Source: Sphingobacterium multivorum
Lineage (GTDB): Bacteria; Bacteroidota; Bacteroidia; Sphingobacteriales; Sphingobacteriaceae
Reading direction: 5' to 3'
Assembly: GCF_900457465.1 (NCBI RefSeq)
Contig: NZ_UAUU01000002.1
Location: forward strand, 868,001-932,000
Length of the DNA: 64,000 nucleotides
The notes under the pieces were generated by a model. It had not been told where the DNA came from, did no database searches, and worked only from the letters and a program-made list of their open reading frames with translations. Every line of letters begins with the position of its first letter. Position 1 is the first letter of the stretch. Shown here in pieces: positions 55,115 through 62,976 of the stretch. The position numbers were made by a program, and so were the translations under genes.

Positions 55115-55912
55115 CTATCTATCTTTACAGACATTGGGACGGTCGATATCGACCAGCTCGGAAATTCCATATTCATCAAACAAGTCTAAGAGTGCATCTG
55201 TGCCCTCTTCCAGTTTGTAATCCATCTCTTCTTTATACACGGGAATCATTGCATAAAAATTGATCAGATTACCATCTTTGGTCTTTAACTCCAAAAATTC
55301 CTCATCAAAACTTAACATAGGCGGAAGCAGCAACATACAACCGAAACCTGTATTTGCAATATCTTCGGCTTCCATGCCATTGGGAATGGTATGCCCATAG
55401 CCCAGCCAGGTTTTGTACTCATGTGGAAACCGCGCTAATCTTTTCAAAAAGTAGACCGGCCAATAATTATTGTCATCCTGAAATTCCTCTTCTCCGATCT
55501 TCCAATCAGCGGGCAGCACAACCATTAGCTCTGCGCGCTCATAAGACTCTTTGTTTTCCACTTCATCTGGAACATGCATAGCCAGGTCACTCATGCCCGA
55601 AGTAACCAAGATATGGTATGGATAATTTGCACTTGGTTTAATCCAATGAACATCGATATGAACAAGCTCAGAGATTATCTCATGGAACACCATATCGGGT
55701 TCGGCAATATATTTGGTCAAATGCTCCTCAATCTCATCCAGATAAACACATTGTACCTCCGGAAATAAGTTTTTTGGATCCTTATCATCAGATTGATCTT
55801 CATAACGGTAGACCGTAGAACCTCCGGCAGTAATTTCTGTATCTTTTTTATCAGGCGAAGATTCCTCCGCTCCGCTACTCATAATCTTTTTGACTTTATC
55901 CCAAAATGACAT
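55115..55912 (-). CDS. Suppressor-of-fused domain protein
   Basis: A 265-residue cytosolic protein with the Sufu-like fold: VFHEIISELVHIDVHWIKPS, YHILVTSGMSDLAMHVPDE, RAELMVVLPADWKI, WPVYFLKRLARFPHEYKTWLGYGHTIPNG and the later FYAMIPVYKEEMDYKLEEG. The family is shared between animal Hedgehog regulators and many bacterial proteins, where it often appears in toxin-immunity settings or as a stand-alone protein of unknown role. No toxin gene is adjacent here. The first 50 residues are charged and disordered. Confidence 0.88.
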   Translation of the reverse strand: MSFWDKVKKIMSSGAEESSPDKKDTEITAGGSTVYRYEDQSDDKDPKNLFPEVQCVYLDEIEEHLTKYIAEPDMVFHEIISELVHIDVHWIKPSANYPYHILVTSGMSDLAMHVPDEVENKESYERAELMVVLPADWKIGEEEFQDDNNYWPVYFLKRLARFPHEYKTWLGYGHTIPNGMEAEDIANTGFGCMLLLPPMLSFDEEFLELKTKDGNLINFYAMIPVYKEEMDYKLEEGTDALLDLFDEYGISELVDIDRPNVCKDR

Positions 55913-55959
55913 ATTATCTTATAAATGGTGAAAATTTAAGCTATTCTTTTCTTATCAAT

Positions 55960-56409
55960 TTATTCGATCACAGCAACGACAGGTTGCCTGAATCTTGTTT
56001 TAACCGGTTTTCCCTTGACCTGACCAGGCATCCATTGTGGCGACCGGCGCATAGCAGACAACACAGCCTTTGCAAACTCGGGGCTTATCTTATCGGGATT
56101 CTCGATTTCAATATTGCAGATCGCCCCATCCTCGCAAACAATAAATTTCAGAATTGCCGTTTGCCGAGATCCGTATTTTGCATAGGCCACACTATCCATT
56201 GCCCGGACTGTTCCGGACAGATCCAGATTATTTTGTATAAATTTGGACCAGGCCACCACCCCGCCCTTGAAATAGGGAAAATCATCAACATGCTGTGCGA
56301 TACTGTCTGCAGGGATATCCCGCTTAGCAATCACTTGTGCACTTGCGGAAGTACACCATACCATAAAAAGTAAAACTGAAAAAAGAGTCTTGAATCCTGT
56401 TAAATACAT
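55960..56409 (-). CDS. Small secreted TonB C-terminal domain protein
   Basis: 149 residues with a signal peptide ending ASAQ and a TonB C-terminal fold (SRQTAILKFIVCEDGAICNIEIENP, FAKAVLSAMRRSPQWMPGQV, PVKTRFRQPVVA). It has no membrane anchor and no proline-rich spacer, so it cannot act as a conventional TonB. It may be a periplasmic member of the family that is common in Bacteroidota. Partner unknown. Confidence 0.87.
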   Translation of the reverse strand: MYLTGFKTLFSVLLFMVWCTSASAQVIAKRDIPADSIAQHVDDFPYFKGGVVAWSKFIQNNLDLSGTVRAMDSVAYAKYGSRQTAILKFIVCEDGAICNIEIENPDKISPEFAKAVLSAMRRSPQWMPGQVKGKPVKTRFRQPVVAVIE

Positions 56410-56478
56410 ACCCTATCCTATCCATAACCGTACCATTTAACGCTTATTAAGATAATTTATTACTTTAATTCTTTTGGA

Positions 56479-57462
56479 CTAATTGAGCGGCCTAGCAATA
56501 TCAGTAACAAACTCTCCTGCTTCGTCAACAAGAAAACTAATCGGATGCTCTGGATTTTTAATAATCTCGAACAAGGTCAAACCCCAAGGTTTCCAAAAAT
56601 TTTCCAAAACTTGGCCATAGGTCTTGTTTTGCCAATGATCAAAGATAGGTTTCATCGACATATCTGCTAATGGCATCGGTTCAACATAGACTTTTTGCGG
56701 GGTATTTAAATAGGTATAATCTGGTAAACGATTAAATAAGTAGGCTGAATAAAAATAGCGTGCACACAATTCTTCAAACTGAATGGGATGCAATGTTTTG
56801 CCCGCAATAACCTTGAGGATATCTTCGTGATAAATATTGTTTGTGGCATTATCTTGAAGACAGGCGATTACAGCAAAGTCCTTCATGCGGATAGAAAAGA
56901 TCAAGGTATTGATTTCATCACGATACATAAATGTATCGGGTGCATTCTTAACCGGTACAACAACCAATGAAAATGGGAAGGTATTTTCAAACTCCATCGG
57001 TACAACCAGCGACTGCAACATCGCATGGAGATTTGTAAAACGCTGTGCAAGCGCCTGAGAAAAGTTCATATCTTCGCCAGAAGCTTTTTGCTGCCGAATT
57101 CCCGCAAGAATTTCATTAAAGATCACCCCATAGATGATTTTTGTCATCCATTGAAACAATAATAAGGGATCCAACTGTTTGACGGCTTCATAACCTTGTT
57201 CAAACGACTGTTCTACCACACGTTCCATTTGTTCGATCGCTTCAGCTGCAGTTATGGAACAGGGGAGCTTCAACGATTTATAAGTCACCAGATTCTCATC
57301 CAGCATTTTAAAAGGTTTATCTTCCAATTGAAAAGATTTCATCATCCATACAGGAAACACCTGAATGGATTCTTCTTCCGATTGGAGTTTATTTCCTGTT
57401 AAAAAACAAATATCTGAATCAAACTGAAATTGTTTGAATGGATTATACAAAGTTGCCGCCAT
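56479..57462 (-). CDS. Uncharacterised 327-residue protein
   Basis: Full-length open frame from ATG 57462 with no signal peptide or clear membrane segment. DICFLTGNKL near the N-terminus contains one cysteine of what could be a degenerate zinc-finger-like start, but I see no complete motif. Two helical regions (AEAIEQMERVVEQSFEQGYEAV and the segment around QALAQRFTNLHAML) precede a mixed C-terminal half. It has a strong promoter with almost no leader (57471-57501). The function is unknown. Confidence 0.75.
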   Translation of the reverse strand: MAATLYNPFKQFQFDSDICFLTGNKLQSEEESIQVFPVWMMKSFQLEDKPFKMLDENLVTYKSLKLPCSITAAEAIEQMERVVEQSFEQGYEAVKQLDPLLLFQWMTKIIYGVIFNEILAGIRQQKASGEDMNFSQALAQRFTNLHAMLQSLVVPMEFENTFPFSLVVVPVKNAPDTFMYRDEINTLIFSIRMKDFAVIACLQDNATNNIYHEDILKVIAGKTLHPIQFEELCARYFYSAYLFNRLPDYTYLNTPQKVYVEPMPLADMSMKPIFDHWQNKTYGQVLENFWKPWGLTLFEIIKNPEHPISFLVDEAGEFVTDIARPLN

Positions 57463-57470
57463 AATGCAGG

Positions 57471-57501
57471 CAAAGTTAAAACAAATCGAAAAGTCCGCAA
57501 G
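57471..57501 (-). promoter_or_regulatory. Promoter of the 327-residue protein, very short leader
   Basis: On the minus strand: CTTG (57501-57498), 19 bases, TAACTTTG (57478-57471). Only eight bases separate the -7 element from the ATG, so the transcript should have a leader of a few bases at most. Confidence 0.55.
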
Positions 57502-57565
57502 AAAAGCAAATTCTTATTACGATATGGTGACTTGTCTATTTAAACTTATTTTATTTTCAGAAATT

Positions 57566-57596
57566 TTTGAAAGTTCAAAAACTTTAAATAACTTTA
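57566..57596 (+). promoter_or_regulatory. Promoter and candidate operator of the GbsR-type regulator
   Basis: TTTG (57566-57569), 19 bases, TAACTTTA (57589-57596). The spacer holds the inverted repeat AAAGTT-CAAA-AACTTT (57570-57585), placed where a bound repressor would block polymerase. Autoregulation is an inference. Confidence 0.5.
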
Positions 57597-57686
57597 ATAT
57601 AGGCAATCATAAAAAAAGGACGAGAAAGCCGATCGGTTCAATAGTCCGATAAAAACAAATTGAGGTATTGGCAAAATAAAAGCACG

Positions 57687-58193
57687 ATGGAATTACAAGA
57701 AGCAAAACAGCAATTTATAGACACCTGGGGGGCATTAGGTTCTGAATGGGGAATCAACAAGTCCGTTGCGCAAGTTCATGCCTTACTCCTCTCGGCAAGC
57801 AATCCCATGTCTACAGACGAGATTATGGAAAAGTTGGTGATCTCGCGCGGCAATGCCAATATGAGTATCCGACAATTGATCGATTATGGCATCGTCTACA
57901 AAAAGCATATTGCCGGCGACAGAAAAGAATATTTTGTTGCCGAGAAAGAAGTCTTAAAATGGGCCATGAAAATTGCGGTAATGCGTAAGCAAAAAGAACT
58001 TGACCCCGTTATGGATATTCTAAAGGATATCAGCCGAAATACAGAGAAGGATCAGACGGCAGAAGGTAAGGAATTCCATAAAACGGTCAAGGACATCCAA
58101 AATCTGACGGATCAACTCGAAACTATTGCCAACAAGATTTTCAATACTAGCGGTGGAGATTTATTAATTAAATTGATCAAATTAATGATGTAG
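57687..58193 (+). CDS. GbsR/MarR family transcriptional regulator
   Basis: Winged-helix regulator of 168 residues from ATG 57687 (MELQEAKQQFIDTWGALG); an upstream in-frame non-ATG start is less likely. The DNA-binding part is NPMSTDEIMEKLVISRGNANMSI and the wing is GIVYKKHIAGDRKEYFVAE, both typical of GbsR. The C-terminal half is a helical dimer or effector region. In B. subtilis GbsR senses choline, but the ligand here is unknown. Four bases separate it from the epimerase gene, so they are one transcript. Confidence 0.9.
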   Translation: MELQEAKQQFIDTWGALGSEWGINKSVAQVHALLLSASNPMSTDEIMEKLVISRGNANMSIRQLIDYGIVYKKHIAGDRKEYFVAEKEVLKWAMKIAVMRKQKELDPVMDILKDISRNTEKDQTAEGKEFHKTVKDIQNLTDQLETIANKIFNTSGGDLLIKLIKLMM

Positions 58194-58197
58194 CATC

Positions 58198-59115
58198 ATG
58201 AACTGGACTGTAAACACACTTGCCATGCGTAAAATAGTCATCGCTGGAGGAACAGGTTTTGTTGGACAATATCTTTCCGAGAGATTTCAAACATTGGGTT
58301 ACCAGGTTATCGTCATTGGCCGTCGGCAGGGCAATATCCTTTGGACCGATCGATCCGGCATTTCCGATGCACTGGAAAATGCGGAGATGCTAATCAATCT
58401 AGCCGGAAAGTCTGTCAACTGTCGATATAACGAAAAAAATAAGGCCGAAATATTTTCTTCAAGAACAAAGACCACAACGATTCTTGGTGAGCTGATCGCA
58501 GGCTGTACCAATCCACCAAAATTGTGGCTCAACTCCAGTACAGCAACCATTTATAGGCACGCCGAAGATCGTCCGATGACCGAAAGTTCGGGGGAGATCG
58601 GAACAGGTTTTTCTGTTGATGTTGCCAAATTATGGGAAAAGACTTTTTTCGACTTCAAATTGGAAAAGACAAGACAGGTGGCACTTCGGATGGCGATTGT
58701 TTTGGGTGCGGATGGAGGTGTTATCCTGCCTTTTAAAAATCTTATCCGGGCTGGACTAGGGGGCATACAAGGAAATGGCCAGCAATATTTTAGCTGGATC
58801 CATATTGAAGATCTTTTTCAAATTATTTTGTTCTTAAAAGATCATGCGGATATGGATGGTGTCGTCAATTGTGCGGCCCCCCACCCCGTTACGAATAAAA
58901 CTTTTATGGTGACTTTTCGACAAGTAATGAACTGTAAAATTGGTCTACCATCTCCCAAATGGCTGCTGGAAATAGGTGCTGCTTTTATTGGCACGGAGAC
59001 AGAGCTGCTTTTAAAAAGCCGTTGGGTATTACCTGAAAAGCTGGAGAATAGTGGATTTACGTTCAGGTTTCCATCGATTTCAAGTGCTTTACAGGATATT
59101 CTGCAGCGGGAATAA
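58198..59115 (+). CDS. TIGR01777 family NAD-dependent epimerase-like protein
   Basis: Short-chain dehydrogenase fold with IVIAGGTGFVGQYLSERF. INLAGKSVNCRYNEKNK, LWLNSSTATIYRHAEDRPM and FSWIHIEDLFQIILF are hallmarks of the TIGR01777 (YfcH/SulA-like) group. The canonical active-site YxxxK is not obvious, as is usual for this group, and its reaction is unknown. The start is ATG 58198 or, more likely by homology, ATG 58225 (MRKIVIAGG). It ends inside a 27-bp perfect palindrome shared with topB. Confidence 0.9.
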   Translation: MNWTVNTLAMRKIVIAGGTGFVGQYLSERFQTLGYQVIVIGRRQGNILWTDRSGISDALENAEMLINLAGKSVNCRYNEKNKAEIFSSRTKTTTILGELIAGCTNPPKLWLNSSTATIYRHAEDRPMTESSGEIGTGFSVDVAKLWEKTFFDFKLEKTRQVALRMAIVLGADGGVILPFKNLIRAGLGGIQGNGQQYFSWIHIEDLFQIILFLKDHADMDGVVNCAAPHPVTNKTFMVTFRQVMNCKIGLPSPKWLLEIGAAFIGTETELLLKSRWVLPEKLENSGFTFRFPSISSALQDILQRE

Positions 59116-59170
59116 AATTTTAAGGTTAACGTGGGGTAAACCATTTACCCCACGTTAACCTTAAAATTTT
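59114..59170. terminator. 27-bp perfect palindrome between convergent genes
   Basis: Perfect arms of 27 bases (59114-59140 and 59144-59170) around the 3-base loop CCA. The core is AAGGTTAACGTGGGGTAAA and the outer ends are AAAATTTT. It is flanked by A/T runs and so is a bidirectional terminator, but one arm is coding: it contains the last codons of topB (FKVNVG). Confidence 0.85.
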
Positions 59171-61256
59171 CAAATACAAGCGGCGCAGTGACAATAGCAC
59201 CCTCATTATTTTTTACCCCTTTAAACTCGGAGGTTTTTCCTTTCTCCAACAGGTTCTTCATCTCTTTTTCGTCGAGAAAGATACCATTCAATGTCCGCCA
59301 GATCTTAAAATCACATCCACGGGCATAATGGTCGCATTGGGCTACTTTATCGTAGAGCAAAATCAATCCCTGCTCACATTTCGGACATTTTATCTTTCCT
59401 TTTTGTTGAGGTTTAACTTCCTCTTGCGCGAGAGAAATCCGCAGCGTCAACAGTTCTTTTGTAATTTTGGCCGTATAATCCTTAATATGTTTCATAAAAA
59501 CATCATAGGACACTTTATTGGCTCGCATTTCCTCCAGCTTCTGCTCCCATTTACCGGTCAAGGTTACCTTGGCAATGGAACGATCTTTTACAAGATTGTA
59601 TACCGCAAGTCCTTTTTCCGTTGGGATCAGTTTTTTCTTGTCGCGCTTAATATAATCCCGCTGGAAAAGTGTTTCGATAGTTGCGGCTCGTGTAGCAGGT
59701 GTACCAAGTCCACAGTCCTTCATAGCCTGCCGCATTTCATCGTCTTCAATTTCCTTTCCCGAAGTTTCCATGGCCTTCAATAAGGAGGCTTCGGTATGTA
59801 TGGGTCTTGCTTTGGTAAAACGTTCGGCAAGTTCGAGGGTCAGAATCTGCAATAATTCCTCAGCTAACAGCTTCGGTAACTGCGCATTTTCATTATCCTG
59901 ATCGTCATTGTTTTTATCTTCATCGGGCGCTTCGATCTGCTCCGCGGAAAGACGCCAGCCGTATTGCTTGATTACAGTACCTTTGGCGATAAGTTCAACC
60001 CCCTGCGCATCAATTGTCACGGTGGTAATATCTTTTATACATACTTCCGAGAAACTTTCCACCATGCGCTTGGCGATCATATTGTAAACATTCTGTTGCT
60101 CTTTGAGCATGGGACCCGGCTTTTCATCCGTCACCAATAGGGCGTGGTGATCGGTTACCTTTTTGTCATCGACAGAACGTTTGTTCAATTTTGCACCGAT
60201 CAGATTTTTTGCGATCGACGAGATGGATTCATCTGCGGTATCCGACAAATGTTGAAAAAGTGCGCCAATTTCTTCAAAAACATCCTCACCGATGTAACGG
60301 GAACCCGTACGCGGATAAGTGATGACCTTCTTTTCGTAAAGTGTTTGCGCAATACTCAGTGTCTGATCGGCCGAATAACCATACTTCTTATTTGCATCCT
60401 GTTGCAGCGATGTCAAATCAAATAGCAAGGGCGGTTGCTCTTTTGTTTCTTTGGCTTCCACCTTTGCGACGCGGGCATTGGAACCAACGGTCAATCGCGC
60501 AATGGTTTGCTCGGCGACATCCTTTTTATCGATCTTATTGGAGGTTGCCTTAAAACTGATATTATCTTTTTCAAAACCGGCCTGAATTTTATAGAATGCC
60601 TGGGGTTTAAAGTCTTTATTTTCCAGATAGCGCGAACAGATCATGGCCAAGGTTGGCGTCTGAACGCGGCCCAAAGAAAGTAATCCTTTATTCCCGGCCG
60701 CCAAGGTGATGGCCTGCGTCGCATTGATACCGATTAGCCAGTCCGATTCCGAACGTGAACGGGCAGACATGTACAGGCTATCGTATTCCGTACCTGCTTT
60801 CAAATTGGCAAAACCTTCTTTAATGGCTTTATCCGTTTGGCTCGATATCCAAAGGCGTTTAAAAGGCACTTTAGAACCTAAAAAATAGTATATATTACGA
60901 AAGATCAATTCACCCTCCCGTCCCGCATCGGTAGCCACAATGATTTCTTCGGCCTGTTCCAACAGGGATTTTATGGTGTTGAGTTGCTTAACTGCTCCGG
61001 TATCATCCATCTGCTTGCCATCACGCTTCACTTTCTTCGATTCTAGCTTAAATGTGGATGGAATGATCGGCAAATTTGAAATTGTCCACGAATTGTATCC
61101 GTAAGCCTGTGGCGTACAGAGTTGAACCAAATGGCCAAAAGCATACGTAAAAGCATAGCCATTGCCGGCGATATAACCGTCTTTGACTTCCTTCGCCCCC
61201 ATCACTCGAGCCAGATCACGCGCCACGGAGGGCTTTTCAGCAATTACAACCTTCAT
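59145..61256 (-). CDS. topB: DNA topoisomerase III
   Basis: Type IA topoisomerase of 703 residues that decatenates single-stranded DNA crossings. The N-terminal TOPRIM domain has VIAEKPSVARDLARVMGAK and ATDAGREGELIFRNI. The catalytic tyrosine is in KVITYPRTGSRYI, and GLGTPATRAATIETLFQRDYI follows. The C-terminus carries a zinc-finger-like segment (CPKCEQGLILLYDKVAQCDH). An acidic linker (DEDKNNDDQDNEN) interrupts the core. Bacteroidota often have extra TopB copies on mobile elements. This one has chromosomal neighbours and no mobile genes beside it. Confidence 0.95.
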   Translation of the reverse strand: MKVVIAEKPSVARDLARVMGAKEVKDGYIAGNGYAFTYAFGHLVQLCTPQAYGYNSWTISNLPIIPSTFKLESKKVKRDGKQMDDTGAVKQLNTIKSLLEQAEEIIVATDAGREGELIFRNIYYFLGSKVPFKRLWISSQTDKAIKEGFANLKAGTEYDSLYMSARSRSESDWLIGINATQAITLAAGNKGLLSLGRVQTPTLAMICSRYLENKDFKPQAFYKIQAGFEKDNISFKATSNKIDKKDVAEQTIARLTVGSNARVAKVEAKETKEQPPLLFDLTSLQQDANKKYGYSADQTLSIAQTLYEKKVITYPRTGSRYIGEDVFEEIGALFQHLSDTADESISSIAKNLIGAKLNKRSVDDKKVTDHHALLVTDEKPGPMLKEQQNVYNMIAKRMVESFSEVCIKDITTVTIDAQGVELIAKGTVIKQYGWRLSAEQIEAPDEDKNNDDQDNENAQLPKLLAEELLQILTLELAERFTKARPIHTEASLLKAMETSGKEIEDDEMRQAMKDCGLGTPATRAATIETLFQRDYIKRDKKKLIPTEKGLAVYNLVKDRSIAKVTLTGKWEQKLEEMRANKVSYDVFMKHIKDYTAKITKELLTLRISLAQEEVKPQQKGKIKCPKCEQGLILLYDKVAQCDHYARGCDFKIWRTLNGIFLDEKEMKNLLEKGKTSEFKGVKNNEGAIVTAPLVFENFKVNVG

Positions 61257-61367
61257 TTTAGATATGAGATGTTAGATTTTCGATCCGAGACTTTAGGATA
61301 ATACCCTCAGGTATTACAGCGAGTCTCAATTTAATATTGATATTTTACCCCTTTACCTGAAACGTCC

Positions 61368-62726
61368 CTATTCTATGGATGGTATTGTTATTCCCTTGAT
61401 TTTACGGTACAGCTCTATGGCATAAACGTCAGTCATACCTGAAACAAAATCCAATACACAACGGATTTTGGAATACGAATCTTGTTTATCCGTATAAAAT
61501 TGTTCAGGAATTAATGCAACGAGCTTTTTATCGTAATTGTTCTTGTTCTTCTTTAGGTATGCCGGAACAAACTCTTTTAATAGGGCATCCATCACCCGGT
61601 AACCAGCAATCTCAATTTGCACAACCGTGGGCGCATTATAGATTTTTGCAATGGAAATCTTCGAGATTTTTTTCATTTGTGTAACAATGTCCTCATCTAA
61701 AGCATCCATTAACGCTGATCCGAAAGTTCCTGACAGAAATTTGTCCTGCTGACGTACAAAGACATCAACACATCCTTTAATCAAGGTATTGATCGCTTTA
61801 GCACGCAACAATGCTACACGGCTTGGGGTATCCAGCAATCCATCGAGCCTGTCGCGAAGATTTTCTTTGCCACAGAGCGGCAATAGTAATTCTTCCACTT
61901 CTTGATAGGACAATATCTTAAGATGATGTGCATCTTCCAAGTCAATAATATTGTAACAAATATCATCCGCAGCCTCCACGAGATAAACCAAAGGATGTCT
62001 TAGGTAGCCCTTTGAATTGGAAGGATCTTTTAATAATCCCAATTCATTAGCAACCTTCTCAAATGCTTTTTGTTCTTCCGTAAAAAAGCCATATTTCTTG
62101 CGATGATGGCTTTTCTTGAGGTGGCCATCAATTGCCAGACAGGGGTATTTTACAATGGAAGCCAGGGAAGTATAGGTCAATGCAAAACCTTTGGGATCCT
62201 TTCCTTGAAAGGCATGTGTCAGAATCCGTAGCGCATTGGCATTTCCTTCAAAGTGGGTCAGATCGGCCCATTCTTCGGCTGTTACCTGCTCTTGGTATTT
62301 ACGTCCATCGCCATCTGTGAAATATGTGGAAATAGCGGATTCACCAGAGTGACCAAAGGCCGGGTTGCCCAGGTCATGTGACAAACATGCCGCAGAGATA
62401 ATATTTCCTACTTCTTGCAAAAAAGGGTAATCATTATCCAGGTTTGGATTTTCCTCTTTCAACTGTGCATAAAACATACGTCCCAAAGAGCGTCCTACAC
62501 TGGCAACTTCTAAACTATGTGTCAACCTATTGTGCACGAATACAGCGCCAGGAAGTGGAAAAACCTGCGTTTTATTCTGTAATCTCCGAAATGGGGATGA
62601 AAAGATCAAACGATCATAATCCCGTTGAAATTCCGATCGGGCCACCAGGTAACTATCTACGCTCCGATCTTCGTAACCCCAGCGCTTTGCAGAGAGCAAA
62701 TCTTTCCAATTCATTTTTTCAGACAT
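61368..62726 (-). CDS. dgt: Deoxyguanosinetriphosphate triphosphohydrolase
   Basis: HD-domain enzyme splitting dGTP to deoxyguanosine and tripolyphosphate. Motifs: FRRLQNKTQVFPL, HNRLTHSLEVASVGRSLG, the metal pair in CLSHDLGNPAFGHSGESAI and VEAADDICYNIIDLEDAHH with a further aspartate ligand. The length of 452 residues is normal. A promoter -7 element ends four bases before ATG 62726, so either the transcript is leaderless or translation starts at the in-frame ATG 62714 (MNWKDLLSAKRWG). Confidence 0.95.
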   Translation of the reverse strand: MSEKMNWKDLLSAKRWGYEDRSVDSYLVARSEFQRDYDRLIFSSPFRRLQNKTQVFPLPGAVFVHNRLTHSLEVASVGRSLGRMFYAQLKEENPNLDNDYPFLQEVGNIISAACLSHDLGNPAFGHSGESAISTYFTDGDGRKYQEQVTAEEWADLTHFEGNANALRILTHAFQGKDPKGFALTYTSLASIVKYPCLAIDGHLKKSHHRKKYGFFTEEQKAFEKVANELGLLKDPSNSKGYLRHPLVYLVEAADDICYNIIDLEDAHHLKILSYQEVEELLLPLCGKENLRDRLDGLLDTPSRVALLRAKAINTLIKGCVDVFVRQQDKFLSGTFGSALMDALDEDIVTQMKKISKISIAKIYNAPTVVQIEIAGYRVMDALLKEFVPAYLKKNKNNYDKKLVALIPEQFYTDKQDSYSKIRCVLDFVSGMTDVYAIELYRKIKGITIPSIE

Positions 62727-62730
62727 AGCG

Positions 62731-62762
62731 CAAACTTAGATAAATTTGCCTTTAAATACAAT
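62731..62762 (-). promoter_or_regulatory. Promoter of dgt, four bases before the ATG
   Basis: On the minus strand: ATTG (62762-62759), 20 bases, TAAGTTTG (62738-62731). The -7 element is exact. Transcription would begin at or next to the ATG at 62726. Confidence 0.5.
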
Positions 62763-62976
62763 TATAATCATAGGAGACCGGCTCAGAAATTCCCCGAATG
62801 ACTGTGCACATATCCCTATATTTTACTGCTGTTATTTACCTGTTCAGGAGTCATTTTTGCAACAGTATCCTGGATTGCATTTCAAAATGACAAATTTTAC
62901 AAACAGCTGTTGTCAAAGTCATTTTTATACTGGTTATATTCTGTATCTTTAACCTAAATACCAATAGGGATTCATC

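Noticed and set aside
59145..61256. topB as the sign of an integrated conjugative element
   Set aside because: No integrase, mobilisation or conjugation genes and no flanking repeat are present; the neighbours are ordinary chromosomal genes.
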